Positions 50,603 to 59,872 of a DNA stretch of 64,000 bases are shown piece by piece. The notes under the pieces were generated by a model. It had not been told where the DNA came from. It saw only the letters and a list, made by a program, of their open reading frames with translations, and ran no database searches. Made by a program: the position numbers and the translations under genes. Source of the DNA: Flavobacterium marginilacus (GTDB lineage: Bacteria > Bacteroidota > Bacteroidia > Flavobacteriales > Flavobacteriaceae); NCBI RefSeq assembly GCF_026870155.1, contig NZ_CP113975.1, positions 4,526,001 through 4,590,000 on the forward strand, given 5' to 3'. Every line of letters starts with the position of its first letter. Within the stretch, counting starts at the first letter, position 1.

Positions 50603-51364
50603 TTATTTTAAAAAAAGACTTACAAATTCATAAAAAATTTTAGGATTTTCTGCATGCAGCCAATGCCCAGCGTTTGGAATAGTAAATATTTTTGAATCTG
50701 GGAAATGGTTATGAATGCCATCAAAATCGCTGTCAAGTATATAATTGGAATTTCCTCCTCTGATAAAAAGCACTGGTTTTTCAAAAACCTGATCAGAAGC
50801 TAAGGCTTTGCCTATTTCATCAATTTTTTCATTAAAAACCTTTAAATTAAACCGGAAAGCAAGCTGTCCGGGTTCCTGCCAAAATAAACTTTTCATTAAA
50901 AACTGACGAGTTCCAAAATCTGGAATGTAATTTTTCATTATTTCTTCTACTTCATTACGGCTGGGCTTAACAGAAAAATCTACAGCATTCAATCCTGCCA
51001 AAATATCCTGATGATGCGGAGGATAAAATTTAGGTCCAATATCGGCAACTATTAATTTATCAACTAAATCTGGGTAAACTGCAGCCAGAAGCATTGCGGT
51101 TTTCCCCCCCATAGAATGACCAATCACATCAATCGATTCGAGAGCATTTTCTTGGCAATAAGCATAAACATCCTGAACCATGATTTCATAACTGAATTCG
51201 TCCGAATGAAAACTGCGCCCGTGATTGCGTAAATCTAATAAATGAACCTGAAAACCATCAGCAGCAAATTGAGTTCCTAACGTTTTCCAATTATCGGACA
51301 TCCCTAAAAATCCGTGAATTATAAGTAAAGGCTTTCCTGAACCTTCTATTTTAGAGTAGAGCAT
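50603..51364 (-). CDS. Alpha/beta hydrolase (YbfF-like esterase)
   Basis: A 253-aa protein. The oxyanion HGF motif (LLIIHGFLGMSDNW), the nucleophile elbow GHSMGGKTAM near residue 86, and a C-terminal NAGHWLHAE with the catalytic His are all present. It is probably a cytoplasmic esterase acting on an acyl substrate, like YbfF. It lies downstream of pdxJ on the same strand with 80 nt between, so a shared transcript is possible. An AGATTTTAGATT tract is upstream of its start. Confidence 0.9.
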   Translation of the reverse strand: MLYSKIEGSGKPLLIIHGFLGMSDNWKTLGTQFAADGFQVHLLDLRNHGRSFHSDEFSYEIMVQDVYAYCQENALESIDVIGHSMGGKTAMLLAAVYPDLVDKLIVADIGPKFYPPHHQDILAGLNAVDFSVKPSRNEVEEIMKNYIPDFGTRQFLMKSLFWQEPGQLAFRFNLKVFNEKIDEIGKALASDQVFEKPVLFIRGGNSNYILDSDFDGIHNHFPDSKIFTIPNAGHWLHAENPKIFYEFVSLFLK

Positions 51365-51446
51365 TTTTATTTTAGATTGCAGATTTTAGATTTTAGACTG
51401 CAGAATTAAACTCTGCGTTCCGGAATCAAAAAACTAATTTTAAAAA

Positions 51447-52160
51447 CTATTTCAACTTTTGCAGATACATATTAACCACATTATCCAATCCAAGGTAAAG
51501 CGCCTCGGCAATCAAAGCGTGACCAATTGAAACTTCCAATAATCCCGGAATATTTTGCTTAAAAAACTTAATATTATCCAAACTTAAATCGTGGCCAGCA
51601 TTAATTCCTAAACCTAATTCGTTAGCCAAAATTGCCGATTTCACATAAGGATCAATTCCTTTTTCATTACCCAGACTGTATTGATGCGCAAAAGCTTCGG
51701 TATATAATTCAATCCTGTCGGTTCCTGTTTTTTTTGCTCCTTGGATCATTTCACTAATTGGATCAACAAAAATGGAAGTTCTAATCCCGTTTCTCTGAAA
51801 TTCTTTGATAACTTCAGCTAAATACGATTGATTTTTTATGGTATCCCATCCAGCAGAAGATGTAATTGCTCCAATAGCATCTGGAACCAAGGTTACTTGA
51901 TCTGGTTTACATTCTAAAACTAAATCGATAAAATTATGCTGCGGATTTCCTTCTATATTATATTCTGTAGTAACAATAGATTTTAAATCCCGTGCGTCCT
52001 GATAACGTATGTGACGTTCATCCGGACGTGGATGAATTGTTATGCCCTGACCGCCAAACTTCTGAATATCAGATGCTGTTTTAAGTAAATCAGGAACATT
52101 TCCACCACGGGCATTACGCAAAGTGGCAATTTTATTTATATTAACGCTAAGTTTTGTCAT
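51447..52160 (-). CDS. pdxJ: Pyridoxine 5'-phosphate synthase PdxJ
   Basis: A 237-aa TIM-barrel enzyme that condenses 1-deoxyxylulose phosphate and 3-amino-2-oxopropyl phosphate in vitamin B6 synthesis. Characteristic segments are LSVNINKIATLRNARGG at the start, GITIHPRPDERHI, and LGINAGHDLSLDN. The ATG at 52160 fits the family; a longer upstream extension is not supported. It is divergent from the CBS-domain gene. It catalyses a ring-closing step with no known partner complex. Confidence 0.96.
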   Translation of the reverse strand: MTKLSVNINKIATLRNARGGNVPDLLKTASDIQKFGGQGITIHPRPDERHIRYQDARDLKSIVTTEYNIEGNPQHNFIDLVLECKPDQVTLVPDAIGAITSSAGWDTIKNQSYLAEVIKEFQRNGIRTSIFVDPISEMIQGAKKTGTDRIELYTEAFAHQYSLGNEKGIDPYVKSAILANELGLGINAGHDLSLDNIKFFKQNIPGLLEVSIGHALIAEALYLGLDNVVNMYLQKLK

Positions 52161-52200
52161 AGAAAAAGTATTAATCGAATGCATTATTATTTTGAAATCA

Positions 52201-52208
52201 CAAAAATA
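52201..52208 (-). promoter_or_regulatory. TAnnTTTG promoter box of pdxJ
   Basis: On the minus strand TATTTTTG lies about 41 nt upstream of the pdxJ ATG at 52160. This distance supports that start over the longer frame. Confidence 0.6.
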
Positions 52209-52234
52209 CAAAGTAAAAGGTAGCATATTTAGCT

Positions 52235-52242
52235 TATTTTTG
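52235..52242 (+). promoter_or_regulatory. TAnnTTTG promoter box of the CBS-domain gene
   Basis: TATTTTTG lies 33 nt before the CBS gene start and 27 nt from the divergent pdxJ box. Confidence 0.6.
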
Positions 52243-52274
52243 ATTATTTTGCATCGTTTATTGAGCGAAAATTT

Positions 52275-52934
52275 ATGACTGATTTAAAAGATTACATTAC
52301 GAACGACTACAAAGCAATTGACACCCAAGAAACTATTGGAGCGGTTCAGGATTTTTTTGACGGCTTAACCTTTTCGCATTTTCCAGTTATTGAAGAAGGA
52401 GTTTTCATTGGAAGCATTGCAGCCGATGATGTTGAAACCTTTGACAGTGATAAAAAAATCACTGATTACAGATATACTCTAGAACATTTTTTTGCAAGAG
52501 CAAATATGATCTGGCTGGATGTTTTGGAAGTTTTTGCAAAAAACCATGCTAATCTGGTTCCTATTCTAGATGAAAACAATAAATATATTGGGTATTATGA
52601 AATTAAAGATGTTATTAAATTTTTTCATGAAGCCCCTTTTTTAAAAGAACCAGGCGCTATTATTATTGTTAGTAAAAATGCTATAGACTATTCGATGAGT
52701 CAAATAACACAGATTGTAGAAAGCAACAATGGCAAACTTTTAGGACTGTTTATTTCTAATTCAGATGTAAATACTATCGAAATTACTCTTAAAATCAGCG
52801 TTGGTTCTTTGAACGAAATTATTCAGACTTTCAGAAGATATAATTACGATATCATTTCAGAGCATAACGAAGACAATTACATTAACAGCCTTAAAGAACG
52901 TTCGGATTATTTAGACAAATACCTGAATATGTAG
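52275..52934 (+). CDS. CBS-domain protein
   Basis: A 219-aa cytoplasmic protein. A pair of CBS units covers about 1-125 (LTFSHFPVIEEGVFIGSIAADDVE and NLVPILDENNKYIGYYEIKDVIKF), followed by an ACT-like C-terminal half around AIIIVSKNAIDYSMSQITQIVES. CBS pairs bind adenosyl ligands and act as energy sensors; the effector and partner are unknown. It lies between pdxJ and nadK, a conserved neighbourhood in Bacteroidota. nadK follows after 49 nt on the same strand. Confidence 0.85.
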   Translation: MTDLKDYITNDYKAIDTQETIGAVQDFFDGLTFSHFPVIEEGVFIGSIAADDVETFDSDKKITDYRYTLEHFFARANMIWLDVLEVFAKNHANLVPILDENNKYIGYYEIKDVIKFFHEAPFLKEPGAIIIVSKNAIDYSMSQITQIVESNNGKLLGLFISNSDVNTIEITLKISVGSLNEIIQTFRRYNYDIISEHNEDNYINSLKERSDYLDKYLNM

Positions 52935-52983
52935 TTATTGAATAAAAGCCCCCAAATCAATAACAATCAAAAAAATCAAAAAA

Positions 52984-53868
52984 ATGAAAGTAGCTATCTA
53001 TGGCCAATACTATTTGGTTAGCACAGAACCAATTATAAAAGACATTTTTGTATTTTTCAACAATAATAATGTAGAAATGGCTATTGAATCCGATTTCTTG
53101 AACATGCTGTATGAAAAAAAAATCATCGAAAAAGAGTATAAAACTTTTTCCTCTCATGATGTTTTAGATTCCAGTTTTGACATGCTGATCAGTATAGGAG
53201 GCGACGGCACGATGTTAAGAGCTGTAACACTGGTACGAAATTCCGGAATTCCAATATTAGGCATAAATGCCGGCAGATTAGGTTTTTTGGCAACGGTACA
53301 AAAGGAAAACATTGCCGCCTTCATGCAGATTGTTATTGATAAAAAGTATAAAATTTCCAAAAGAACCCTATTAAGCATATCCTATTCTCCAGACAATACA
53401 GCTATTGAAGGACTTAATTTTGCACTGAATGAAATATCAGTAAGCAGAAAAGACACAACTTCGATGATAACTATAGACACATATCTAAACGATGAGTTTC
53501 TAAATTCATACTGGGCGGACGGGCTAATTATTGCCACTCCAACAGGAACAACCGGCTACTCACTAAGCTGTGGCGGTCCAATTTTGACACCCGATGTAAA
53601 AAGTCTGGTAATTACACCAATTGCTCCACATAATTTAAATGCAAGACCACTGGTCGTTCCAGATACAACTGAAATCAGATTAAAAGTATCGGGAAGAGAA
53701 GAACAATACTTAGTTTCTTTGGATTCTAGAATTATGAGTGTCAAAAATGATTCTGTTCTGAGCATCAAAAAAACTGATTTTGAAATAAACATGGTAGAGA
53801 TTCCAGGAGAAACATTCTTTAAAACATTAAGAACAAAACTCCTTTGGGGCGAAGATAGAAGAAATTAA
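52984..53868 (+). CDS. nadK: NAD kinase
   Basis: A 294-aa enzyme that phosphorylates NAD to NADP. The GGDGT motif (residues 72-75, with catalytic Asp74) and the SLSCGGPILTP and TPTGTTGYS segments are present. It lies in the pdxJ-CBS-nadK-PorG-uppS-bamA region that is conserved in Bacteroidota, although those genes have no shared pathway. The next gene has its own promoter, so this transcript probably ends here. Confidence 0.96.
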   Translation: MKVAIYGQYYLVSTEPIIKDIFVFFNNNNVEMAIESDFLNMLYEKKIIEKEYKTFSSHDVLDSSFDMLISIGGDGTMLRAVTLVRNSGIPILGINAGRLGFLATVQKENIAAFMQIVIDKKYKISKRTLLSISYSPDNTAIEGLNFALNEISVSRKDTTSMITIDTYLNDEFLNSYWADGLIIATPTGTTGYSLSCGGPILTPDVKSLVITPIAPHNLNARPLVVPDTTEIRLKVSGREEQYLVSLDSRIMSVKNDSVLSIKKTDFEINMVEIPGETFFKTLRTKLLWGEDRRN

Positions 53869-53970
53869 AAAATCATATACTGAATAAATCATTTTATCGT
53901 TACAATTAAGAGATTCATACTTTAAATAAGAGATCTCGTCTAAAAAAAGACAGTATTCATCGGATGAATG

Positions 53971-53999
53971 TTGAATACTATTGATTATTATTATATTTG
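53971..53999 (+). promoter_or_regulatory. Promoter of the PorG-like/uppS/bamA/ompH operon
   Basis: TTG at 53971-53973, 18 nt, then TATATTTG at 53992-53999, which ends 19 nt before the start at 54019. Confidence 0.75.
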
Positions 54000-54018
54000 C
54001 AGGCAATTTATTAATTAT

Positions 54019-54696
54019 ATGAGGAAAATTTTCATTTCTTTTCTATGCTTTTTCATGATTAATTCCATTCATGCTCAAATACATGAAATAGGAATTTTTC
54101 TTGGAGGGAGTAATTATATAGGAGATGTAGGCTCAACAACTTATATTGCCCCAAATGAACCTGCTTTTGGCATTTTGTATAAATGGAACAGAAGCCCAAG
54201 GCACGCTTATAGATTTTCGTATACTCAGTCACAAATTTCAGGTGATGACAGTAACTCAAAAGAACCAGGCCGTTACAACAGAGGATACAGCTTTACAAAT
54301 AACATAAAAGAATTAGCAGCTGGAATTGAATTTAATTTTTTTGATTTTAATTTGCATCAGGAAAGACCAAAATTTACTCCTTATGTATATACAGGTCTAA
54401 GCTATTTATTTTATGATGACCTATATATAGAATCAGGAAAAACAAAAAAAAACAGTTCAAAGGGTACAATTGCCATTCCAATAACCTTAGGTGTTAAAAC
54501 TAATTTATCAAGAAGTTTTATTATAGGGCTGGAGACTGGAGCAAGATATTCATTTACAGACAATATAGATGGCAGTAATCCTAGTGACAGCGGTTTACCA
54601 AAATTTGGAAATTTAAATAATAATGACTGGTATGTTTTCTCAGGTATAACACTAACTTATACTTTTGGAGAAAAACCATGTTACTGTGCAGATTAA
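54019..54696 (+). CDS. PorG-like (DUF6089) outer-membrane protein
   Basis: A 225-aa protein. The ATG at 54019 starts a signal peptide ending SIHAQ, in preference to the upstream TTG, which would lie in front of the promoter. The mature part is an eight-stranded-type barrel (EIGIFLGGSNYIGDVGSTTYIAPNEPAFGILYKWN). It resembles PorG, a T9SS-linked outer-membrane component, whose gene is likewise beside uppS and bamA. The identification rests on context and length, so the T9SS role is inference. Confidence 0.8.
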   Translation: MRKIFISFLCFFMINSIHAQIHEIGIFLGGSNYIGDVGSTTYIAPNEPAFGILYKWNRSPRHAYRFSYTQSQISGDDSNSKEPGRYNRGYSFTNNIKELAAGIEFNFFDFNLHQERPKFTPYVYTGLSYLFYDDLYIESGKTKKNSSKGTIAIPITLGVKTNLSRSFIIGLETGARYSFTDNIDGSNPSDSGLPKFGNLNNNDWYVFSGITLTYTFGEKPCYCAD

Positions 54697-54702
54697 AAAA
54701 AG

Positions 54703-55440
54703 ATGCTAAAAAACGAAATAAATACAGACAATATTCCCGGACACGTAGCCATTATCATGGACGGAAACGGTCGCTGGGCAAAACAGCAGGGATTCCTAAG
54801 AACAATTGGACACGAAAGCGGCTCAGAATCTTTAACAAAAATCATAGAAGAGTGCTCCAATTTAGGAGTCAGATACCTCACGTTATATACTTTTTCAACC
54901 GAAAATTGGAACAGACCAAAATATGAAGTAGAAGCTTTAATGAAAGTATTGGTACGATCATTAAAGAAAGAACTCAAATCAATGCTGGAAAATAACATTC
55001 GAATGAATGCTATTGGCAACATAGACAAACTGCCCGCTGCTGCTCAAAAAGTAATATCCGACTGTATTGAGCAGACCAAAGGAAATACAAAAATGACACT
55101 AACCCTTGCTCTAAGCTATGGATCTAGAGAAGAATTAACACATCTAATAAAAGAAATAAGCAATAAAGTTAAAAATAATATAATTTCAATAGACACTATT
55201 GACGATTCAATTATTAATGAGCATCTTTACACGCATAATTTACCTGATGTAGATTTATTAATAAGGACTGGTGGTGAACATAGAATAAGTAACTTTATGT
55301 TATGGCAGATAGCCTATTCAGAATTATATTTTACTGATGTGTTATGGCCTGATTTTAAGGAAGAAGATTTATATGGAGCTATCATTAGTTATCAAAAAAG
55401 AGAACGTCGATTTGGAAAAACAAGCGAACAAATTAAATAA
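54703..55440 (+). CDS. uppS: Isoprenyl transferase (undecaprenyl diphosphate synthase)
   Basis: A 245-aa cis-prenyltransferase that makes the undecaprenyl carrier for cell-wall and surface glycan synthesis. The catalytic Asp20 lies in IIMDGNGRWA, followed by the SGSESLTKIIEEC region, and RTGGEHRISNFMLWQ with SELYFTDVLWPDF near the C-terminus. It begins 6 nt after the PorG-like gene and ends 7 nt before bamA, so the three are co-transcribed. Confidence 0.97.
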   Translation: MLKNEINTDNIPGHVAIIMDGNGRWAKQQGFLRTIGHESGSESLTKIIEECSNLGVRYLTLYTFSTENWNRPKYEVEALMKVLVRSLKKELKSMLENNIRMNAIGNIDKLPAAAQKVISDCIEQTKGNTKMTLTLALSYGSREELTHLIKEISNKVKNNIISIDTIDDSIINEHLYTHNLPDVDLLIRTGGEHRISNFMLWQIAYSELYFTDVLWPDFKEEDLYGAIISYQKRERRFGKTSEQIK

Positions 55441-55447
55441 TTTTTTA

Positions 55448-58114
55448 GTGTTACATAAAAGCATAAAACTAGTCCTTACCTTTATAATATTAGGAACTTT
55501 CACTCAAATTAAAGCACAGGACAGGGTGCCTTTTGACCAAGGTAAAAAATACATACTGGGAGATGTAAAAGTTGTTGGAGACATAAGTTTCAACCCACAG
55601 ACCGTTGTGACATTTGCCGGATTAGAGAAAGGACAGGAAATTACAATTCCTGGTGAACAAATCAGCAGTTCCATAAAAAAACTTGGAAAACTTGGTCTTT
55701 TTGACGAGATATCTTTTTATGTAAACAGAATAGAAAATGACAGCATTTTCCTTGACTTAAACATAAAAGAGCTGCCTAAAATAAATCAAGTAAAATTTGT
55801 TGGAGTATCAAAAAGCAAAACCGAAACTTTTATTAAGGATAATGGTCTTACAAATGGTAAAATTGTAACTGAAAATTTAATTACAACTACCAAAAATTAC
55901 ATTGAGAAAAAATACAAAAAAGATGGTTTTTTCAATACCAAAGTTCATATAACTACATCTAAAGACACCTTAAAGTCTAACGAGGTAAACATGCTCGTAA
56001 AAGTAGATGTTGGCGACAAAATAAAAATATATAAGATTGATTTTGAAGGAAACAAGGAAGTCCCGAGAAAAAAACTTTTAAGTTCAATGAAGAACACAAA
56101 AGTCAAAAACTCCATCAACTTTTTAAAGAGATCAAAATATATTGAGGACAAATACCAAGAAGACTTGGAAAAAATAGTCAACAACTATAAAAAAATTGGA
56201 TATCGCGATGCCCGTATTGTAAGCGACTCTGTTGCATATAATGAAGAAAAAAATGCAATTTATATTAAAATAAAAGTTGAAGAAGGACTTAAATACTATT
56301 TTGGTAATATTAAGTTCATTGGTAATACAGTATATTCAGACGAAGGCTTAAGAAGCATGCTTGGTATTAATACAGGAGACGTATATAACGGGGTACTATT
56401 ACAGGAAAGAATTGCTGACAAATCTAAACCAGATGGTGATGATATAACCAATTTATACCAAAACAATGGATATTTATTCTCAAACATTAATGCGGTAGAA
56501 ACTAAAACAGTAGATAATAAAATTGATTTTGAAATTCGTATTACCGAAGGACCAATTGCTTATTTCAATAAAATTACTGTAGTAGGAAATGATAAGACAA
56601 ACGACGAAGTTATTTATCGTGAGTTAAGAACAGTACCTGGAGAAAAATATAACAAAGGAGAATTAGTAAGAACTATTAGAGAGATTGGTCAATTAGGCTT
56701 TTTTGACCCTGAAAAAATAGAACCAAAATTCAAAAATGTTGATTCTGGAGCTGGAACTGTAGATATTGAATACAATGTTGTAGAAAAAGGAGCCAGCCAG
56801 ATAGAACTCCAAGGGGGATATGGCGGAGGTGGTTTCGTAGGAACTCTTGGGTTATCATTCAATAACTTTTCGGCAAAAAATCTGTTTAATAAAGATGCTT
56901 ACCGCCCTCTTCCAATGGGAGACGGTCAAAAGGTAGCATTGCGTTTACAGGCAAGTTCGTATTACAAGACTTATAGTTTATCTTTTTCAGAACCTTGGTT
57001 TGGAGGAAAAAAACCTGTTTCATTTAGTACTTCATTTGCTTTTAGCCAGCAGTACAGCTCTAACTATCAAACACAGAGAATTGACAAATCAAAATACATT
57101 AACATTATGTCATTATCCGTAGGTATGGCAAAAAGACTGACTGTTCCAGATAACTATTTTACCCTATCTCAATCGGTAAGGTTCCAGCAATACGATCTGC
57201 ATAATTACTATTACGGCTTATTTACCTTTGCAAACGGAAGTTCAAAGAATCTATCATACAATATAGGGTTAACACGTAACAGCAAAGGACTCAATCCAAT
57301 ATTCCCAACTTATGGTTCGGAATTCTCAATAACTGGTGAATTCACTCTTCCATATTCGCTTTTCAATGGAATCGATTATGCGACATTAGGACAACAAGAG
57401 AAATATAAATATAAATATGCTGGAACATCATACGTAGACAACAATGACAGAGTTGTTTCTACTGGTGATTACTTAGACAAACTGCCTTCCTCAGGAACTG
57501 TCGCAAATAAAGTAGATAATTATCAAGATGCTGTTGCTGATCCTGGAAAAGTAGATCAGGAAAAATACAAATGGCTTGAATACTATAAAGTACAGTTTAC
57601 AGGTGACTGGTACACCTCTTTATATAAAAAATTAGTATTACGCAGTTTAGTTCAATTTGGATTTTTGGGAGCATATAATCAGGATCGAGGAATGATTCCT
57701 TTTGAAAGATACTATCTAGGAGGAGACGGTATGGCTGGAAGTTCTATAGACGGAAGACAAAATATAGGATTAAGAGGGTATGAAAATGGATCTTTGACGC
57801 CTGCCAATTCAAATGGAGATTCCTATGGAGCGACCATTTATAATAAATTTTCATTAGAGCTGCGTTATCCAATTACATTAAAACAATCTGCCTCTATCTA
57901 CGCCTTAACTTTTGCAGAAGCTGGTCAGGCATATGCTAATTTATCTGATTATCAGCCTTTCAATTTAAATCGTTCTACAGGAGTTGGGTTAAGAGTATTT
58001 ATGCCAGCGTTTGGTTTATTAGGAATTGATTTTGGTTATGGTTATGATGCTGTTCCTGGACAGATAAAACCAAGCGGATGGCAAACACATTTCATAATAG
58101 GACAACAGTTTTAA
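55448..58114 (+). CDS. bamA: Outer-membrane protein assembly factor BamA
   Basis: An 888-aa protein. The GTG at 55448, 8 nt after uppS, begins a good signal peptide (LHKSIKLVLTFIILGTFTQIKAQ); the ATG at 55373 would leave a long leader inside uppS. POTRA repeats (for example YILGDVKVVGDISFNPQTVV) fill about 30-400 and are followed by the omp85 barrel, which ends in the aromatic C-terminal motif HFIIGQQF. It inserts barrel proteins into the outer membrane. Two Skp-like chaperones follow. Confidence 0.95.
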   Translation: MLHKSIKLVLTFIILGTFTQIKAQDRVPFDQGKKYILGDVKVVGDISFNPQTVVTFAGLEKGQEITIPGEQISSSIKKLGKLGLFDEISFYVNRIENDSIFLDLNIKELPKINQVKFVGVSKSKTETFIKDNGLTNGKIVTENLITTTKNYIEKKYKKDGFFNTKVHITTSKDTLKSNEVNMLVKVDVGDKIKIYKIDFEGNKEVPRKKLLSSMKNTKVKNSINFLKRSKYIEDKYQEDLEKIVNNYKKIGYRDARIVSDSVAYNEEKNAIYIKIKVEEGLKYYFGNIKFIGNTVYSDEGLRSMLGINTGDVYNGVLLQERIADKSKPDGDDITNLYQNNGYLFSNINAVETKTVDNKIDFEIRITEGPIAYFNKITVVGNDKTNDEVIYRELRTVPGEKYNKGELVRTIREIGQLGFFDPEKIEPKFKNVDSGAGTVDIEYNVVEKGASQIELQGGYGGGGFVGTLGLSFNNFSAKNLFNKDAYRPLPMGDGQKVALRLQASSYYKTYSLSFSEPWFGGKKPVSFSTSFAFSQQYSSNYQTQRIDKSKYINIMSLSVGMAKRLTVPDNYFTLSQSVRFQQYDLHNYYYGLFTFANGSSKNLSYNIGLTRNSKGLNPIFPTYGSEFSITGEFTLPYSLFNGIDYATLGQQEKYKYKYAGTSYVDNNDRVVSTGDYLDKLPSSGTVANKVDNYQDAVADPGKVDQEKYKWLEYYKVQFTGDWYTSLYKKLVLRSLVQFGFLGAYNQDRGMIPFERYYLGGDGMAGSSIDGRQNIGLRGYENGSLTPANSNGDSYGATIYNKFSLELRYPITLKQSASIYALTFAEAGQAYANLSDYQPFNLNRSTGVGLRVFMPAFGLLGIDFGYGYDAVPGQIKPSGWQTHFIIGQQF

Positions 58115-58149
58115 GTGAATTTGGTTTAAAATTTCTAAAATTAAAAATT

Positions 58150-59151
58150 ATGAGAAAAGAATTTTTATTTATAATTTTATCCGCAATTGTTTCAACAGCA
58201 ATTAATGCGCAGACCAGAGGAAATAAAGTAGGCTACATTGATATGGAATACATATTACAGAATGTACCAAACTATATCGAAGCCAAAGCTCAATTAGAAC
58301 AAAAGGCTCAAAAATGGAAGCAGGAAATTGAAACAAAAAAATTAGAAATTAATAAACTTAATGAAGCTCTAAAAGCAGAAAAACCTTTATTAACGGCTGA
58401 ATTGATAGAAGAAAGAGAAACCGAAATAAAGTTTCTTGAAACCGAAAAACTAGATTACCAGCAAAAAAGATTTGGTCCAAACGGAGATTTGATAATCCAG
58501 AAAGCAGGTTTAGTAAAACCCATACAAGATCAAGTCTTCACTGCGGTTCAAGATATTGCTGAGGCAAAAAAGTACGACTTTATATTTGATAAATCTTCAC
58601 ATCTAACTATCCTTTTCGCAGCAAAAAGATTTGACATTAGTGATCAGGTAATCCGAATATTAAACAGAACTGAAAAAAGAGAACAATTAACTAAAAAACA
58701 GCTCAAAGAAGAACAGCTCAAAGAAGAAAAAGAAGATGCTATAGATGAAAACCCTGAACTGGCTGCAAGAGAAAAAGTGATATTAGACAAACAGGCTGCA
58801 CGAGAGAAACTGGTTGCCGATAAAAAAGCAGCACAAGAAGAAGCTAAAAAAAAATACGAAGAAAAAAGGAAATTACTGTTAGCTGAAAAAGAAGCCAAAA
58901 AAAATGGCACAGTTGTTGCGCCATCAAACACTGATACAAAAACTACAGATCCATCTGTAAGTACAGAAACAGCTAAAACAGGAACTGAAGAAGTCAAACC
59001 AAGTGCGCAGGAAGAACGCAAAAAAGCATTAGAAGAAAAAAGAAAAAAAATACTAGAAGAAAGAGAAGCAAACAGAAAAGCGCTCGAAGAAAAGAGATTA
59101 AAAGAAATAGAAGAGAAAGAAGCGCTTAAAAAAGCGAATGAAGTAAAATAA
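58150..59151 (+). CDS. OmpH/Skp-like periplasmic chaperone with long charged tail
   Basis: A 333-aa protein. The ATG at 58150 begins a signal peptide (FIILSAIVSTAINAQ). About 25-175 is the Skp/OmpH domain (NKVGYIDMEYILQNVPNYIEAKAQ, then a coiled coil). Residues about 180-333 form an extra Lys/Glu/Arg-rich, helix-favouring tail, absent from the shorter paralog at 59194. It is downstream of bamA, as Skp usually is, and should hold unfolded barrel proteins in the periplasm. The tail's role is unknown. Confidence 0.88.
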   Translation: MRKEFLFIILSAIVSTAINAQTRGNKVGYIDMEYILQNVPNYIEAKAQLEQKAQKWKQEIETKKLEINKLNEALKAEKPLLTAELIEERETEIKFLETEKLDYQQKRFGPNGDLIIQKAGLVKPIQDQVFTAVQDIAEAKKYDFIFDKSSHLTILFAAKRFDISDQVIRILNRTEKREQLTKKQLKEEQLKEEKEDAIDENPELAAREKVILDKQAAREKLVADKKAAQEEAKKKYEEKRKLLLAEKEAKKNGTVVAPSNTDTKTTDPSVSTETAKTGTEEVKPSAQEERKKALEEKRKKILEEREANRKALEEKRLKEIEEKEALKKANEVK

Positions 59152-59193
59152 AAAAGAAATAATAAATACTAATTAATTACTAAATTTAAAACA

Positions 59194-59694
59194 ATGAAAC
59201 AATTCAAAACTTTACTAATTGCTGCAATACTATTTATAGGGGCTACACAAATTACAAAAGCTCAAACAAAAGTGGCTCATGTTGATGTAAATGAAATTAT
59301 GGGAAAAATGCCGGCTATATTAGATGCTCAAAAGCAATTACAAACGTTAGGTACTACTTATGATGCTGATTACAAAAAAATGGTTGAAGAATACCAAGCA
59401 AAATTAAAAAAATACGAAGAAGAATCTACAAAAGTTACTGAGGCTGTAAATCAAGAACGTCAAAAAGAAGTTCAAGATATGCAAAAAAGAATAGTTGACT
59501 TTAGAGACAACGCTCAAAAAGAATTACAAAATAAAGAAAGTGAAATCATGAAACCAATTATGGAAAAAGTGAAAGCTTCTATCCAAAAAGTTGGTAAAGC
59601 AAAAGGATTCCAGTATGTACTTGACAGCACTAATCTTTTACTTGCAGACGGAACAAATATTACTGTTGACGTAAAAAAAGATTTAGGTTTTTAA
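59194..59694 (+). CDS. OmpH/Skp periplasmic chaperone
   Basis: A 166-aa protein of ordinary OmpH length. Signal peptide LLIAAILFIGATQITKAQ, then VAHVDVNEIMGKMPAILDAQKQL and a central coiled coil (EYQAKLKKYEEESTKV) closing with LDSTNLLLADGTNITVDV. It follows its longer paralog by 42 nt. Skp-type trimers grip unfolded outer-membrane proteins on their way to BamA. A strong terminator ends the operon. Confidence 0.93.
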   Translation: MKQFKTLLIAAILFIGATQITKAQTKVAHVDVNEIMGKMPAILDAQKQLQTLGTTYDADYKKMVEEYQAKLKKYEEESTKVTEAVNQERQKEVQDMQKRIVDFRDNAQKELQNKESEIMKPIMEKVKASIQKVGKAKGFQYVLDSTNLLLADGTNITVDVKKDLGF

Positions 59695-59710
59695 TCTAAA
59701 AAAAGATTTA

Positions 59711-59754
59711 AAAACTGCTCACACTAAACTATTTTAGAGTGAGCAGTTTTTTTT
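59711..59754 (+). terminator. Terminator of the uppS-bamA-ompH operon
   Basis: A 12-bp stem (AAAACTGCTCAC with GTGAGCAGTTTT) is followed by TTTT. Confidence 0.88.
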
Positions 59755-59872
59755 ATGGTCTAAAATGCAGTATATTTATTCTACTGAATTTCACTTTAGA
59801 CAGTAAACAATTATCAATAAACAATTTCTAAAAAACAGCTGTAAATAACGCTCTATTTTTAAATCTAAAAGC

